Assembly (NCBI RefSeq): GCF_013368755.1
Contig: NC_049562.1
Location: 4,836,001 to 4,900,000, forward strand
Direction: 5' to 3'
Length of the DNA: 64,000 nucleotides
Origin: Talaromyces rugulosus
Lineage: Eukaryota > Ascomycota > Eurotiomycetes > Eurotiales > Trichocomaceae
Of the stretch, positions 43,745 through 55,164 are shown in pieces (the stretch's first letter is position 1; each line of letters begins with the position of its first letter). The translations under genes were made by a program, and so were the position numbers. The notes below the pieces were generated by a model that worked only from the letters and a program-made list of their open reading frames with translations, had not been told where the DNA came from and searched no databases.

Positions 43745-46700
43745 ATGCCGAAACGACGCCGTCCATCCGTCGAAGACTATGCCGTCGGTTGGATATGTGC
43801 CCTGCCGATAGAACTCGCTGCGGCGATGGAAATGCTTGATGAGACGTACGACAGCTTTGAGAACGGCGGCTCCAGCAGATACAACCTCGGTCGAATCAAC
43901 GAGCATAATGTTGTGGTGGCTTGTCTGCCCAAGGGTCAAATGGGTACCAACTCCGCTGCAACAGTTGCCGCTGAGTTGAAATCTTCATTTCCGGCAATTC
44001 GCTTCGGGGTCCTCGTCGGAATTGGAGGAGGCGTGCCATCAGCGGATGCCGATATTCGATTGGGAGATGTCGTTGTCAGCCTACCCGGCAAGATGCATGG
44101 TGGAGTGATACAGTATGACTTTGGGAAGTCTACGCCCAACGGGCTTGAGCGGACGGGCTTTCTAAACGCTCCACCGGCATTACTACTTGAGGCCGTCGCA
44201 AGGGTTCAAGCCAGCCATATAAGAGGACAAGACACCCAGCTCCGCGAATATATCTCCCATTTTAACCGCGTACCGGCATTTTCATCAGCAAACCTGGGAC
44301 AAGATGTGCTGTTTGACGCGAACTATCGCCATATCGGAGGGTCTACGTGCGAGAAATGCAGCAAGGAAAGAATAATGAAGCGAGGGTTGCGCAACAATGA
44401 TGTTGTAATCCACTACGGCCTCATTGCCTCAGGAAATAGGGTTATAAAAGATGGCGCCGAACGAGATCGCGTGGCCTCTGAACTCGAAGGCGTACTCTGC
44501 TTTGAGATGGAAGCGGCTGGCATGATGAACACTTTTCCATGTCTGGTCATTCGAGGTATCTGCGATTACGCTGACTCTCACAAAAATAAGGAGTGGCAGC
44601 CGTATGCAGCGGCAATGGCCGCAGCCTATACAAAGGACTTGTTGTCAGTCATACCACCAGCCGCAGTGGCACAGACACGAACTATGATTGAAAATCTTAG
44701 GGAGAAACAAGGTTGGTTGGAGGCCTGTTGATAAATGCCCCGTGCTTACCAGTTGAGAATTTAGTGATTGAAGAGACCCTCAACCGCCTACCATGTGCCG
44801 TTGAAGCGACTTTTAATTCATACCGAAGACAGCACGAGCGCACATGTCTTGTAGGCACTCGAGTTCATGTCCTTGAGGAGATCAACAACTGGAGTAAAAA
44901 GAACGATAACCAGAGCATTTTCTGGCTCAACGGCTGGGCAGGAACGGGGAAATCGACAATTGCTGGTACAATTGCGCGCCAGTACTATGATGAGCAACGT
45001 TTGGGGGCGACATTTTTTTTCTCTCGAGGCGGCGGAGACGTCGGCCATGCTGGCAAGTTTGTGACGACTATTGCCCGGCAACTTGCCAGTAATATATTGC
45101 CCCTACAGCAATTCGTGTGCGAAGCTGTTGCATCGTATAGTGCTATAGGAACGCAATCCCTTGGTGACCAATGGCGTCACCTTATCCTCAATCCGTTGTC
45201 AAAAATGGGCAGCGGCTCTGGTTCACCGTCATACCTCGTAGTCATTGACGCTCTTGATGAATGTGATGACGACAAAGGCATCCAGGTAATTTTGGGTCTT
45301 TTGACCGAGACACACCCCGCGTTTAGCAACATACTAAAGGTGCTTATCACAAGCCGACCTAATATCCCGATTGAGGTTGGTTTTTCTCACATACCACCAG
45401 CAAACCACCGTGCCTTCATACTGCATCACCTACCGTCGGAAATCATCAGTCACGATATCGTATTCTTCTTGCAGCATGAGTTACAAACCATAGCTCAAGA
45501 TCAGGCGCTTGAGCCCGCATGGCCGGGTGCCGAGGCCATCGAGCATTTGGCGACCCGCGCAAGCGGCCTTTTCATATGGTGTGCAACCGCGTGCCGTTTC
45601 ATAAAGGAGGGGGACTTTTACGCTGAGGAAAGGCTGAATAGCCTTCTTAAAGGAAGCACATTGAATACCGCACCAGAGGAACGCCTTAACGAGATTTATA
45701 TGTCTGTCCTTAGAGCAGCCATTCTCTCTACTTATACAGAACAAGAAAAGGAGAAACTTTATGACCATTTAAGGCATGTCCTTGGAACTATTGTCATCCT
45801 ATATTCTCCGCTCCATCTAGAATCCATGTGCAAGCTGATCCAAGTTCCTAAACAGCGAGCTGCAAAAATGCTTGTGCGCCTTCATGCTATATTAGATGTT
45901 TCCGACGACCTTACAGGACCACTCCGTCTACACCACCCGTCGTTTCGCGATTTCTTGGTCGATAACCATAGATGCAGAGATCCGGATTTCCTTGTGGATA
46001 AACGCAGGATGCATCACCAATTAGCAGCGAACTGCATGAAACTGATGAGCTCTACCCTCAGACAGGATATATGTGGTGTCAACGCCCCTGGAACGTCAGC
46101 AGACGATATTGACGAGACTCAAAAACAGCAATGCCTCGTGTCGGAAATTCAATATGCGTGTCTCTACTGGGTACAACATCTTCAAGATTCTAATGTCTTG
46201 CTAAAGGACGGTGACGCAATTCACCAATTTCTAATTGACCACGTTCTTCATTGGCTTGAGGCACTCAGCTGGATGCGAAGAGTTTCTGAGGGTATCAGGG
46301 CATTACTTTCCCTTGAATCTCTTGCTTCAGTAAGCTCCCTCTGATCCTTGCGCGTAGCATAAGCTAATACTATATTTCAGAAAAGTAAATGTCCCCAAGT
46401 TAACAATCTTATCTGGGATGCTAAACGACTTGCTCGAGTCAATCAGTCAATAATGGAAAAATCTCCGCTGCAAATTTATTTCAGTGCACTTGTGTTTGCA
46501 CCTTCGACAAGTCCAATTCGCAGCCGTTTTAGTCATGTACCAATGCAGTGGATTTCAAAGCTACCAACAATTCGAACTCATTGGAGCTCTTTGCAGCAAA
46601 CACTCGAGTGCAATCCTGATCGGGTTCTCCATATTACTTTCTCACCTGACGGGACTGTGCTTGCGTCAACATCAGGTCAAAAAGTTCGTCTCTGGGACCC

Positions 46701-48918
46701 TTCAAGCGGACAGTGCCTAAATACACTTCAGGGCCAAGATGAGCTACAGACACTGGATGATGAAGTAGATGAACGTGATTTTAGCAATCTTTTTAGCACT
46801 ATCGCTTTTTCGCCTAACGGGAAAGCCCTCGCGTCAGCATCACCAGCAATTAGTAGGGTGTGGCTGTGGGATGTATTAACCGGGCAGTGCCTGCAAGTGC
46901 TCCACGGCCACACTCGTGCAGTTAATCAAGTGGCGTTTTCATACAATGGGGACATACTTGCATCGTCATCATATGATCAGACGGTCCGCCTGTGGGATCC
47001 GTGCACTGGAAACTGCCTCCAGATTCTTACGGGGCATACAGATTGTGTTCGTGCACTCGCCTTTTCACCTGTACCACGTTTTGCAAATATACTTGCATCA
47101 GTTTCAGATGATGATAGCATACTGATTTGGGATTCAACGACGGCAAAGTGCCTACAGGATATCAAAACTAATGATGAAGAGAGCCGTGTCCTTGCCTTTT
47201 CCTGCGACGGAGAGATTCTTGCATCAGCATATGGTGATAAAAGTAATATACACCACTCAGACGCATCCAAGATACAGCTGTGGAACCCGATAACCGGAAA
47301 AAGCCTACATATACTCCAAGGCCATTCAGACAAGGTGACCGCAATTGCTTTCTCCCCTAATGGAAAGATACTCGCATCCGCGTCATGGGATGGTTCGGTA
47401 CGGCTATGGGATCCTTTGAATGGACATTGCCTTGCGATACTTCAGCATTATGATCATGTATATGACGTTGCGTTCGCGCCTGATGGTAAAACACTGGCAT
47501 CAGCAACAAGCCATAACGACAGTGTGTGGCTTTGGGACCCATTGACTAGACAATGTCTGCAGACTATGGAAGGGCATAGCAGCTGGGTCCACTCGGTCGC
47601 TTTCTCACCTTCCTTGAATAACAGCGAGAAGCTACTCGCATCAGCAGCATTGGATGATAGAGTCATACTTTGGAGCACGTCAGCTGAGCAGGCCCAGGAA
47701 ATAGCTCCAAATGAGAGTGATATATTCAGATATTTCTGTCCATTACCTAGTGGAAAGAAACTGGTGTTATTAAATGATACGACAATACAAATTTGGGATT
47801 TATCCACTGGGCAGTGGCTGCAGACAGTGGATTATCATAAAAGTGTGACCATATGGCCGTCGATTTCGCCTAATGGGAAGATCGTACTAATCACTGATCC
47901 TAACCAGATACTGATCTGGAATCCATCGAATGGAGAGCGTTTGCAGACATTCAGTGCCCACGCAATCAAATCGTTCCATTTCTCACCAAACGGAGAGAAG
48001 ATCGGATTAATCACTGCCGATAACCAGATAATGATATGGAATCCATCGAATGGAGAGCGTTTACAGACAGTTAGCGCCCATGCAATCAGATCGTTTCGTT
48101 TCTCACCAAACGGAGAGAAAATCGTATTAATCACCGACGATAACCAGACACTAGTCTGGAATCCATCGAACGGAGAGAGTTTGCAGCCATTGAACGCCCA
48201 TAAAAGGTGGATTGGAGCGGCGACTTTCTCACCAGACGGAGAAAAATTTGCATCATTATCTGTTGATTCAATGCTCCAGATCTGTGATATGTCGACTGGT
48301 CGTTGCTTGCAGATACTCCAGACGAGTGTATCTGGTAGATATCATGGATATGGATTCACAATTACTTTCTGTCCAGATGGTTTGTACGTGGCGTCGTCTT
48401 CTGGTGAAACAGCCCAGCTTTGGGATGTATCCACGGGACAGTGTCTTCAGACACTTGAGGGCCATATTAACGCTATTTCTGTGATGGCTTTTTCCCACGA
48501 TGGCAGGTTACTGGCGTCAGCGTCAGGTGATCCCGGAAGCGATTGGGCATACTCGAGATCTAATGCAGATAACAACACTCTGCGGCTTTGGAATCCTTTC
48601 ACTGGACAGTGCATACACATTCTCCATGACACCCCTGGCATAGAAAATCTTTCATTTTCAAGCGATGACCACTATCTCAACACAAGCTTAGGCGTTCTTT
48701 CCCTTGGGTCTGTTATCAAGTCGACCGAAGCGAACCATGATACGAAACCGCAAACCCATGGAATCTTCATTAAGAATTCTTGGATCACGTGGAATGGCCA
48801 AAACCATTTCTGGCTTCCCCCAGAGTACAGACCACAGTACACAGCTGTCTATGACAATGCCGTTGCAATCGTAACCGGTGACCACCGGATGATTTTTTTT
48901 AACTTTACTCTCCAATAA
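43745..48918 (+). CDS. NLR/STAND protein: PNP_UDP - NACHT - WD40
   Basis: Complete fungal NLR of 1693 aa in three exons: 43745-44711, 44753-46329 and 46381-48918. Domain 1 (about 10-320) is a nucleoside-phosphorylase-type PNP_UDP domain with VGIGGGVPS and FEMEAAGMM, so its active-site motifs look intact. Domain 2 is NACHT: Walker A GWAGTGKST (383-391), Walker B VVIDALDECD (from 486), and LHHPSFRDFLVD near its end. Domain 3 (from about 915) has around 14 WD40 repeats, some nearly identical. Such proteins are switch-type receptors for non-self recognition in fungi; ligand binding by the repeats would activate the N-terminal effector. Intron 1 is only 41 nt (GTTGGT...TTACCAG) but restores frame exactly, so a small frame-changing deletion is the alternative. 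Intron 2 (GTAAGC, GCTAATAC, TTTCAG) is clear. Confidence 0.9.
47881..48180 (+). repeat. 120-bp near-identical WD40 repeat units
   Basis: Units starting at 47881, 48001 and 48121 (the last partial) align at exactly 120 bp spacing and share long identical stretches such as GGAATCCATCGAATGGAGAG. Each encodes a 40-residue WD40 repeat with IWNPSNGERLQT and FSPNGEKI. The remaining repeats of the protein are much more diverged. Confidence 0.85.
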
Positions 48919-49729
48919 CGGGGTAAAATACCAGTCAAAGCAATATAACAAGATCAGGTCCTTCGGTAAAATAATCATGAAGCACGCGAATCTAGTTCAT
49001 TAAACAAGACTGTGTCTCTACCCAATGCGTTGGTTCGTGGACGTGTCAGACTGTAGATGCATAGTCGACTACTGGTATCACACACGCTTAGTAAAGCTGA
49101 TTTATCTGTTCTGCTTAGAGATTTCAGAGTCCTCCAAATACGATACCGACCTTAGTTGTTTGGTGATTTCCATGGATTTTCACCTGACATCCAGGGCAGC
49201 GAGCGACACGGTTTTTGTGCGATCACCTCATCTTCAGCAGTTGAGATGACACCAAAACTTCCCCGCTGAAAGCCCGTGAAGAGCACATTAATCTACCTTA
49301 TCCGCAAAGACAATCTGCTGCTATATCATCCATTGAAAATCATACTCTCATCATCGCTGCCAGAAGACCCTCCTCACCCGCGCTGGAAGGCCAAGACTTA
49401 CAAGATGTGGATTAATTTGGCACCGCCATATTCTTGAACCATTCAGCTGGATAAAAGGCGAATTAAGTCATAGAAGTAGTTTATATTTAAACTTTTAACA
49501 CACGTATAGTATGTACATATTTTTGTATTCTAACATAGAACGAGAATGTGAAAAGTATAATCATCTAGGCGCAAGAATGAAGTACGTAGTGGTAAAATCT
49601 TCAGTTTACACCACTTAAATAGCTGTATGTTTTTTTACTTGATTAATTTAAGAAATGTTTAGCTATATTTCTAAAAGCATATAAAGTTAAAAGACTTATG
49701 CCTTCCAAGCGTCATCCAGCTTTCGTAGA
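48919..49729. other. Convergent spacer between NLR and kinase genes
   Basis: 811 bp between the convergent stops of the NLR and the kinase-ankyrin gene. It becomes AT-rich after 49440. A short stretch near 49200-49400 has higher GC, but no domain is recognised in any frame. Confidence 0.45.
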
Positions 49730-52621
49730 CTAACCCCCTGACCACTTGTAGCTCAACCCCAAAATTCCGCGGCCCATTGATATCGATCTTGAGTTTTGTC
49801 TCCGGGCCCTGACAGCAGCTAAATCTTGCGTAGTCAACGGTGGTGGAGGTATTTGGCCGTCAGCTGACCCTGGAGGGACCAGTGTCCAGGGTTCGTTCTC
49901 GAACCATTTATCATCAAAGACATCAATATTTGCTAGAACATCCTGTGTGTCTTCCTCTCCCGAGCTCGGTGAGATGAAACGGAGCAAGTCCAGGTAATAT
50001 GACTGGCCGCTGGCCGAAAATCTCCGCGCTCCAAGAGCCAGACGTCTATCTTCGTACAGTGAGAATCTAGGTTGTTTGAAAGTGGATGAGGCAGAAAGAA
50101 CGTCGTAAAAAAATGATGGAACGGGGCCTTGGGGTTCCTCGCTCCGTCCCAAGCTGTTGAGCTCCTGTTTCTCCCAACCGAGCGGGATTCCAGAACTCTT
50201 CAAGGGCAATAGATTGATATCAATGCTGCTCGCTGTGTTTTGTTGAAGGAGTGCAATAATGCGATAAAGTGAGTTGTTGTCGATTCTCCGTTGGACCTTT
50301 TGAATTTTTGATATGGTGGACAATGATGGCTGCAATTGTTGTTGTTGCTTGTGAAGCGCAACATAAAGAGCCGGGCGATTTTCGCGATTCCGTGCATTGA
50401 TGAAGAAACCAGACCGAATAAGGCTTTCAACAGCCGAGTAATTTTCGGCGAGAACAGCGTCATGCAGAGCGGTATTCGTACACCCTGTCGTGTCTTCTGC
50501 CAGCTCTGGGAGTTCTCCCGTCACGTAGAATCTCGTACTGGGCATGATGTGTTTGCTCTTTACAAGTCTCTTAAAACTAATGCAAATATCCTTAACAGAG
50601 AGATCTCCGTATCCATTTTTGGAGAACTCAGCTGACAGGCGAAGAAACCGGAGAAACACAGTTTCGCCACCTGGGTTGAGCACTGTCTCTATCCGAGCAC
50701 CATGTTCTAATAGAAGCAGGAAACGTGCCACTCGCTGCTGGATACTAAGTTGATCATTTCGAATAAAACGATATCCAAAACTATGAGGCTTTGCACACAC
50801 AAGGCGGAAGATACTCCCCATATGTTTTTCATCGTGGAGCTCCGAAGCCCCTATATCACCTCGACACAGCCAGGCTAAGACCACAAAGTCATGTGTGTCT
50901 TGAACGTACCGGTCAATCATGTTAGTTAACTGACCTTTTCTTATTTTTGCCCAACAACAGAGAGGAAATCTACTCCGGAGTCGCGCCAAAGCATATGTTT
51001 GCACCTCGTCTCGACGCTGAATAGACGCCGCAAGATTATCGTGCAATATGCGCAGACGAGGTTCAGAAAAACATGTACGGACAGGATGTTGAAACATGTC
51101 AATTGAAGTCGGATTTGCTAATCCAAATGGTTTGCAATACGTTTTGAATGCCTCTAGATACGCCTCGTGGCGTTGAGGAGAGGCCACTAGTTGTGGTTCT
51201 GGTGCAGGGCCATCGTCTTCCAGTTGCTGCCACCCTGTAAGGCAACAAAAGCAAATCTTCTCTCGGCGCGATCTTGAAGATAAACCATTTGCATATTCAT
51301 CTGGCTTAGGATTCAGACAGTCTCGAATGGCATGGCGAACGTTGCTAGTCTTTTTGGCGAGTTCGCGCCGTAGTCTAACTCTCACGCCAACACGCTGATA
51401 ATTCTCCTTGTCCAAGTATTTCCACGGATGACGTAGACGTGTATTAGCATTTTCCAACAAAGCTCCTTGAACGGTTAAGATAACCCGTCGGTGTTCGTGT
51501 TGAGGAATTGTTCCTAGATTCGTGAGCTGCTGTGTGGCTAGTCCAAAGGCATTTCCACTCATCTCGGTTTCGTGAGAAAGTGGAGGCTGACCGCAATGTC
51601 GAAAGACACTCCAGACAATTAATCCAAAGGCAAATATATCACATAGTTGAACTCCACGTACATTGAGTGGGTCGCGATCTTGTCGATAATACTCAGGGGG
51701 GCGCCATCCTGGGGTTCCACGATACTCGATGGAGCCTGAAGAGGATTCTGATTCACTTGCGGACAATCCAAAATCGCACAACTTAGCAACCCACTTCCCG
51801 GAGTCCTGAAATATGAGGATATTTTCCGGCTTAAGGTCTCCATGGGCAATAGAAGTCTTATGGATAGCGTCTAGACCGCGTCCAATGTCAAGACATATAC
51901 TGTGAAGGTCGTTAAAGGTATGCTTCGGCGGATAAACGGCTGGATGAGCAAGAAACTCCGACAAGTTAGAGAGCGCTCGTTCCAATATCAGCAAGGGGAG
52001 TCTCGGGGATTCTTCATCGTCTTCCTCGAGGGTATCCAGGCACAGGCCCCAAGATAAGAGGCGCACAATGTTTGGATGCTTGCGGAATGAATTCTGGCAC
52101 AGAATATCAATCTCTTGATGCGCTGCACTGCATTGAAACACAAACTCTTCAGAGCTGATGGCTGCAGGGGAGGTCTGGAAGCGTCTGCTGCTTGGCCTAG
52201 TAATACGAGAGCGCTTTACTGCCACTCTTGTCAGGTCTTCAATGGGAGCAGGAAGGTTTTTCGGTTTGACCCCAACTTCCGATAAAATTGACTCATTGAA
52301 TGCAAAAACTTCTGACTGTGCGCCCTGTCCCAATGGAAGAGTAAACTCGCTTCTCATCCTCAAAAGCCTAGGTCCCGGTATGTGGTGTTCTTTGAGTGTT
52401 ACCATTAAATTTCCGAGAACAGTAATCGGGTCTGAAAAAGCAGCAAATCGATCAATGACACTGAAAGTGCCGTATTGGTGGCTGCCACGAGCGATGCTGT
52501 CAAGCACACCAGATTGACTAAACAGTCGATCCAGAGATGAGAAGGCTACTCGTGGTACAACAGGAGATCCCGGACGAGGTGACGTGTCACCGTCTGGGGG
52601 GTGAATATCTTGACCTTCCAT
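49730..52621 (-). CDS. Protein kinase with C-terminal ankyrin-like region
   Basis: 963 aa in one exon, starting at the ATG at 52621 (the frame is open further up but without ATG). The kinase domain covers about residues 90-400: glycine loop LGQGAQSEVF, Lys136 in RVAVKRS, catalytic loop HGDLKPEN (260-267, Asp262), DFG at 283-285, and GTPGWRPPEY for the activation segment end. All key catalytic residues are present, so it should be an active Ser/Thr kinase. A long middle part (about 400-700) has no clear domain. An ankyrin repeat follows at about 710-755 (NTALHDAVLAENYSAVESLI, then RSGFFINARNRENRPALYVA). No membrane segment is seen. It is divergent from the HeLo-like/pseudokinase gene and convergent with the NLR, so the three lie side by side. 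Confidence 0.82.
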   Translation of the reverse strand: MEGQDIHPPDGDTSPRPGSPVVPRVAFSSLDRLFSQSGVLDSIARGSHQYGTFSVIDRFAAFSDPITVLGNLMVTLKEHHIPGPRLLRMRSEFTLPLGQGAQSEVFAFNESILSEVGVKPKNLPAPIEDLTRVAVKRSRITRPSSRRFQTSPAAISSEEFVFQCSAAHQEIDILCQNSFRKHPNIVRLLSWGLCLDTLEEDDEESPRLPLLILERALSNLSEFLAHPAVYPPKHTFNDLHSICLDIGRGLDAIHKTSIAHGDLKPENILIFQDSGKWVAKLCDFGLSASESESSSGSIEYRGTPGWRPPEYYRQDRDPLNVRGVQLCDIFAFGLIVWSVFRHCGQPPLSHETEMSGNAFGLATQQLTNLGTIPQHEHRRVILTVQGALLENANTRLRHPWKYLDKENYQRVGVRVRLRRELAKKTSNVRHAIRDCLNPKPDEYANGLSSRSRREKICFCCLTGWQQLEDDGPAPEPQLVASPQRHEAYLEAFKTYCKPFGLANPTSIDMFQHPVRTCFSEPRLRILHDNLAASIQRRDEVQTYALARLRSRFPLCCWAKIRKGQLTNMIDRYVQDTHDFVVLAWLCRGDIGASELHDEKHMGSIFRLVCAKPHSFGYRFIRNDQLSIQQRVARFLLLLEHGARIETVLNPGGETVFLRFLRLSAEFSKNGYGDLSVKDICISFKRLVKSKHIMPSTRFYVTGELPELAEDTTGCTNTALHDAVLAENYSAVESLIRSGFFINARNRENRPALYVALHKQQQQLQPSLSTISKIQKVQRRIDNNSLYRIIALLQQNTASSIDINLLPLKSSGIPLGWEKQELNSLGRSEEPQGPVPSFFYDVLSASSTFKQPRFSLYEDRRLALGARRFSASGQSYYLDLLRFISPSSGEEDTQDVLANIDVFDDKWFENEPWTLVPPGSADGQIPPPPLTTQDLAAVRARRQNSRSISMGRGILGLSYKWSGG

Positions 52622-53028
52622 TGAGTGCTGCCCGATAGCAGTGAAGCAAGCAAAGGAGACCAAACTTAGGTTCTGAACGTCACACCTTTTATTCGACTTG
52701 ACATGACTTCTTGCGGCGCACCTCAGTTATTTTAGTTTTGACTGGGAGGCTGAAAACAACGTACGAGGCCCATGACAAGGCTGAGATACGCGGGGCTGAG
52801 TCTACCCCGCATGACTTGCTGACCTGTATTTTCTTTTGCCTCATCAGACTAACATATTACCGGCAGAAAAAGGCGTGTTTTTATTTTTTGAAAAAGATTG
52901 TGACCTGAATGTTGAGGCGTCGGACGTTGTGAGGGCATGAAACTTTGTTCATCGGGTGACCCTCATGAATAAAACACGTATCTTGCTTCGATCTACACCT
53001 CCAGATTTTGACTCGTGGCTTGAAAACT
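52622..53028. promoter_or_regulatory. Shared 407-bp divergent promoter region
   Basis: The starts of the kinase-ankyrin gene (minus) and the HeLo-like/pseudokinase gene (plus) are 407 bp apart with no other gene between. A shared promoter would give coordinate expression of the pair. No specific binding site can be named. Confidence 0.55.
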
Positions 53029-54871
53029 ACAATGGAAGCAGTAGGGCTAGGGCTGGCTGTCGTGACAGCCTTCAAGGAGCTATACTTGACAGTGAAATTT
53101 ATCCATCGACTAGTTTTCAGCGCAAAACATTACAAGGTGGAAAAAGAGGATTTGCGGCAAGAATTCCACCTTGAAGTCCTCTATCTGCAAAGCTTTGGGC
53201 AGCTTTTGGTAGAGAATAAGGGTATTTTGAAGGAAAGCCATCTCAATACTGTTCGTCTTCCCAGGTTTCTTATCTTCATATTCAATTGGTTGAGATTTCT
53301 ATGGTGTCATTAGTGCGAGGATGGAGTTTCTGATAGCGAAAGGATAAAGGGTCTTGAATGAATAATCTGACGAAAAGGAACATCGTGTTTTATAGGCTTG
53401 GCTGCGAGAAATACATGCCATTTTTGAAAGACTACGACTCCATTGTGGCGATCATGCAAAATTGGCTGCGGCTCAAGACAATGACTACCAGTCATATTCT
53501 CCATATTTGAATCATTCCACAGCCGTGTCAGGGGTTATCGAATTCGAATTTGATATCCCTTCCGAGCCTCACGAGATAAAAAAGTTTTTGGAACTTACAA
53601 CGCTGAAAAGATTCAGTTTTGGGTGGTTTACCACTATACGGCCATCGGCAAATTGGGACTCCTGGAAATGGGCCCTGTTTGAGAGACGGAGGTTCGAACG
53701 CTTTGTGGCTGAATTTCAGAAATGGACAGCCAAGATCAAAGACCTAGTACCATTGATGATGGCGTTGAATCCACATTATGATAATTCTTTGGTCCTGGAC
53801 AAGCTGATCACAAATGAGCATTCTCGTCGGGTTGGAGTGGCACCTCACGCATCACTTCGACGTTTAGCTATCGAACCAGGACTGGACCAAACAAACTTCT
53901 TTATTGAAAATGTTAAGCTAGATGCTCCTCTGGAAGCCGAGTGTCTAACTGTTGCAAATCTGGTGAACACTTCCGATACACATCCAGAGCCCGAGAAAGT
54001 GCTTGTTGAATATAAACGATATGGCAGTGACACTGATGATGTCGATATCGAAAGTGATCATCAGACAGAGGAAAGAGTCCATCAATTAGCCAGTCTTCTC
54101 TCCTCAGCCGGGACACACGGCCTTCATACTCTGGAATTTCGTGGTCTAATCAACCAATCCGAGGGGAAGCGATACGCATTTCTCTTTAACTTCCCTCCCC
54201 CATCATCATCGGATCGGGTCCCAACCTCCCTACACTCACTAATGTCGAGACATACCACATTAAGAATGTCGCTTCCCCAGCGCTTCCGGGTTGCAAAGGA
54301 TGCCGTGACTGCAGTGTCTGCCTTTCATGCGGATGGTTGGGTTCACAAATCAATTCGCAGTCATTCCATTGTTTTCTTTCCAACGATCACTTATAATTCG
54401 TCTTCATCCCCTATCCAAAATGAAGTTACGTTCGGTGACTGCTATTTAACCGATTTCGAATTTGCTCGACCAGAAACCGCACAAACACAGTACACGTTTG
54501 ATAATCATCTCGAGAAAATCCTGTACCGGCATCCGGATCGTCAGGGGCCTCCGACGGTTAGCTTTCGAAAAATCCACGACATCTACGCCCTAGGGGTGGT
54601 TTTGCTAGAGATTGGTGTCTGGCAGACAGCGTTGAGCATCTATCAGCAAGCACATAAGAAATTAAAGCCTGGAGTTACGATGAGTCCTCGGGGTATTCAA
54701 AACCTGTTTATTGAAATTGCAAGGAGACAGTTGCCGCATCATATGGGGCCAGCATATCGTGATGCAGTTGTCAAGTGTCTTTTAGGTACTGGTTTTGGCG
54801 AGGAAGAGAATTGGGTGATGACTTTTTATGAGGAAGTAGTGCAGAATATTGACGTTGGGAAGTTGCAGTGA
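53029..54871 (+). CDS. HeLo-like domain fused to a pseudokinase
   Basis: Two exons, 53029-53250 and 53396-54871, giving 565 aa. The N-terminus (MEAVGLGLAVVTAFKELYLT, FHLEVLYLQSFGQLLVENKG, AWLREIHAIFERLRL) is the helical HeLo-type N-terminal domain of fungal incompatibility and STAND proteins; in HET-S this fold inserts into membranes. A kinase fold starts at about residue 270: Lys281 in VLVEYKRY, HKSIRSHS (391-398) in place of HRDLKPEN, and DFE (427-429) in place of DFG. The catalytic Asp is replaced by Ser393 and the glycine of DFG by Glu, so it is probably a pseudokinase. The intron (145 nt, donor GTTCGT, acceptor TTTATAG) has a weak donor but restores the HeLo-type sequence. HeLo is inferred by eye from sequence pattern. 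Confidence 0.75.
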
Positions 54872-55058
54872 TTTTGACTATAATTTTTTTCTTACCAATA
54901 TTGAACTTTTTGGGTGGGAGTCCGAATTGTAATGTATACATAGACTGATATGTACTAATTTATGGTGCTCTATTTGCAGAAGTCAGCGTAATTCTCCTTT
55001 GAACAAGCACAGGCGCTTCTCTATAACATACTAGTGGGGAATCAGCCCTGTCCCATTT

Positions 55059-55079
55059 CGTAATGGCCCAGCCATTACG
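55059..55079. repeat. Perfect 9-bp stem hairpin
   Basis: CGTAATGGC, three bases (CCA), GCCATTACG, located in the 293-bp spacer between the stop of the HeLo-like gene and the stop of the SRPK-type pseudogene. Function unknown; it may be a remnant of a small element. Confidence 0.4.
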
Positions 55080-55164
55080 CAGAGCATTCAGTACGTGGTT
55101 CATGTTAGATTCAGTAGTGAGAAACTGAGCCGGAGATCTTTTATACTATAGTATATGTGCATAG

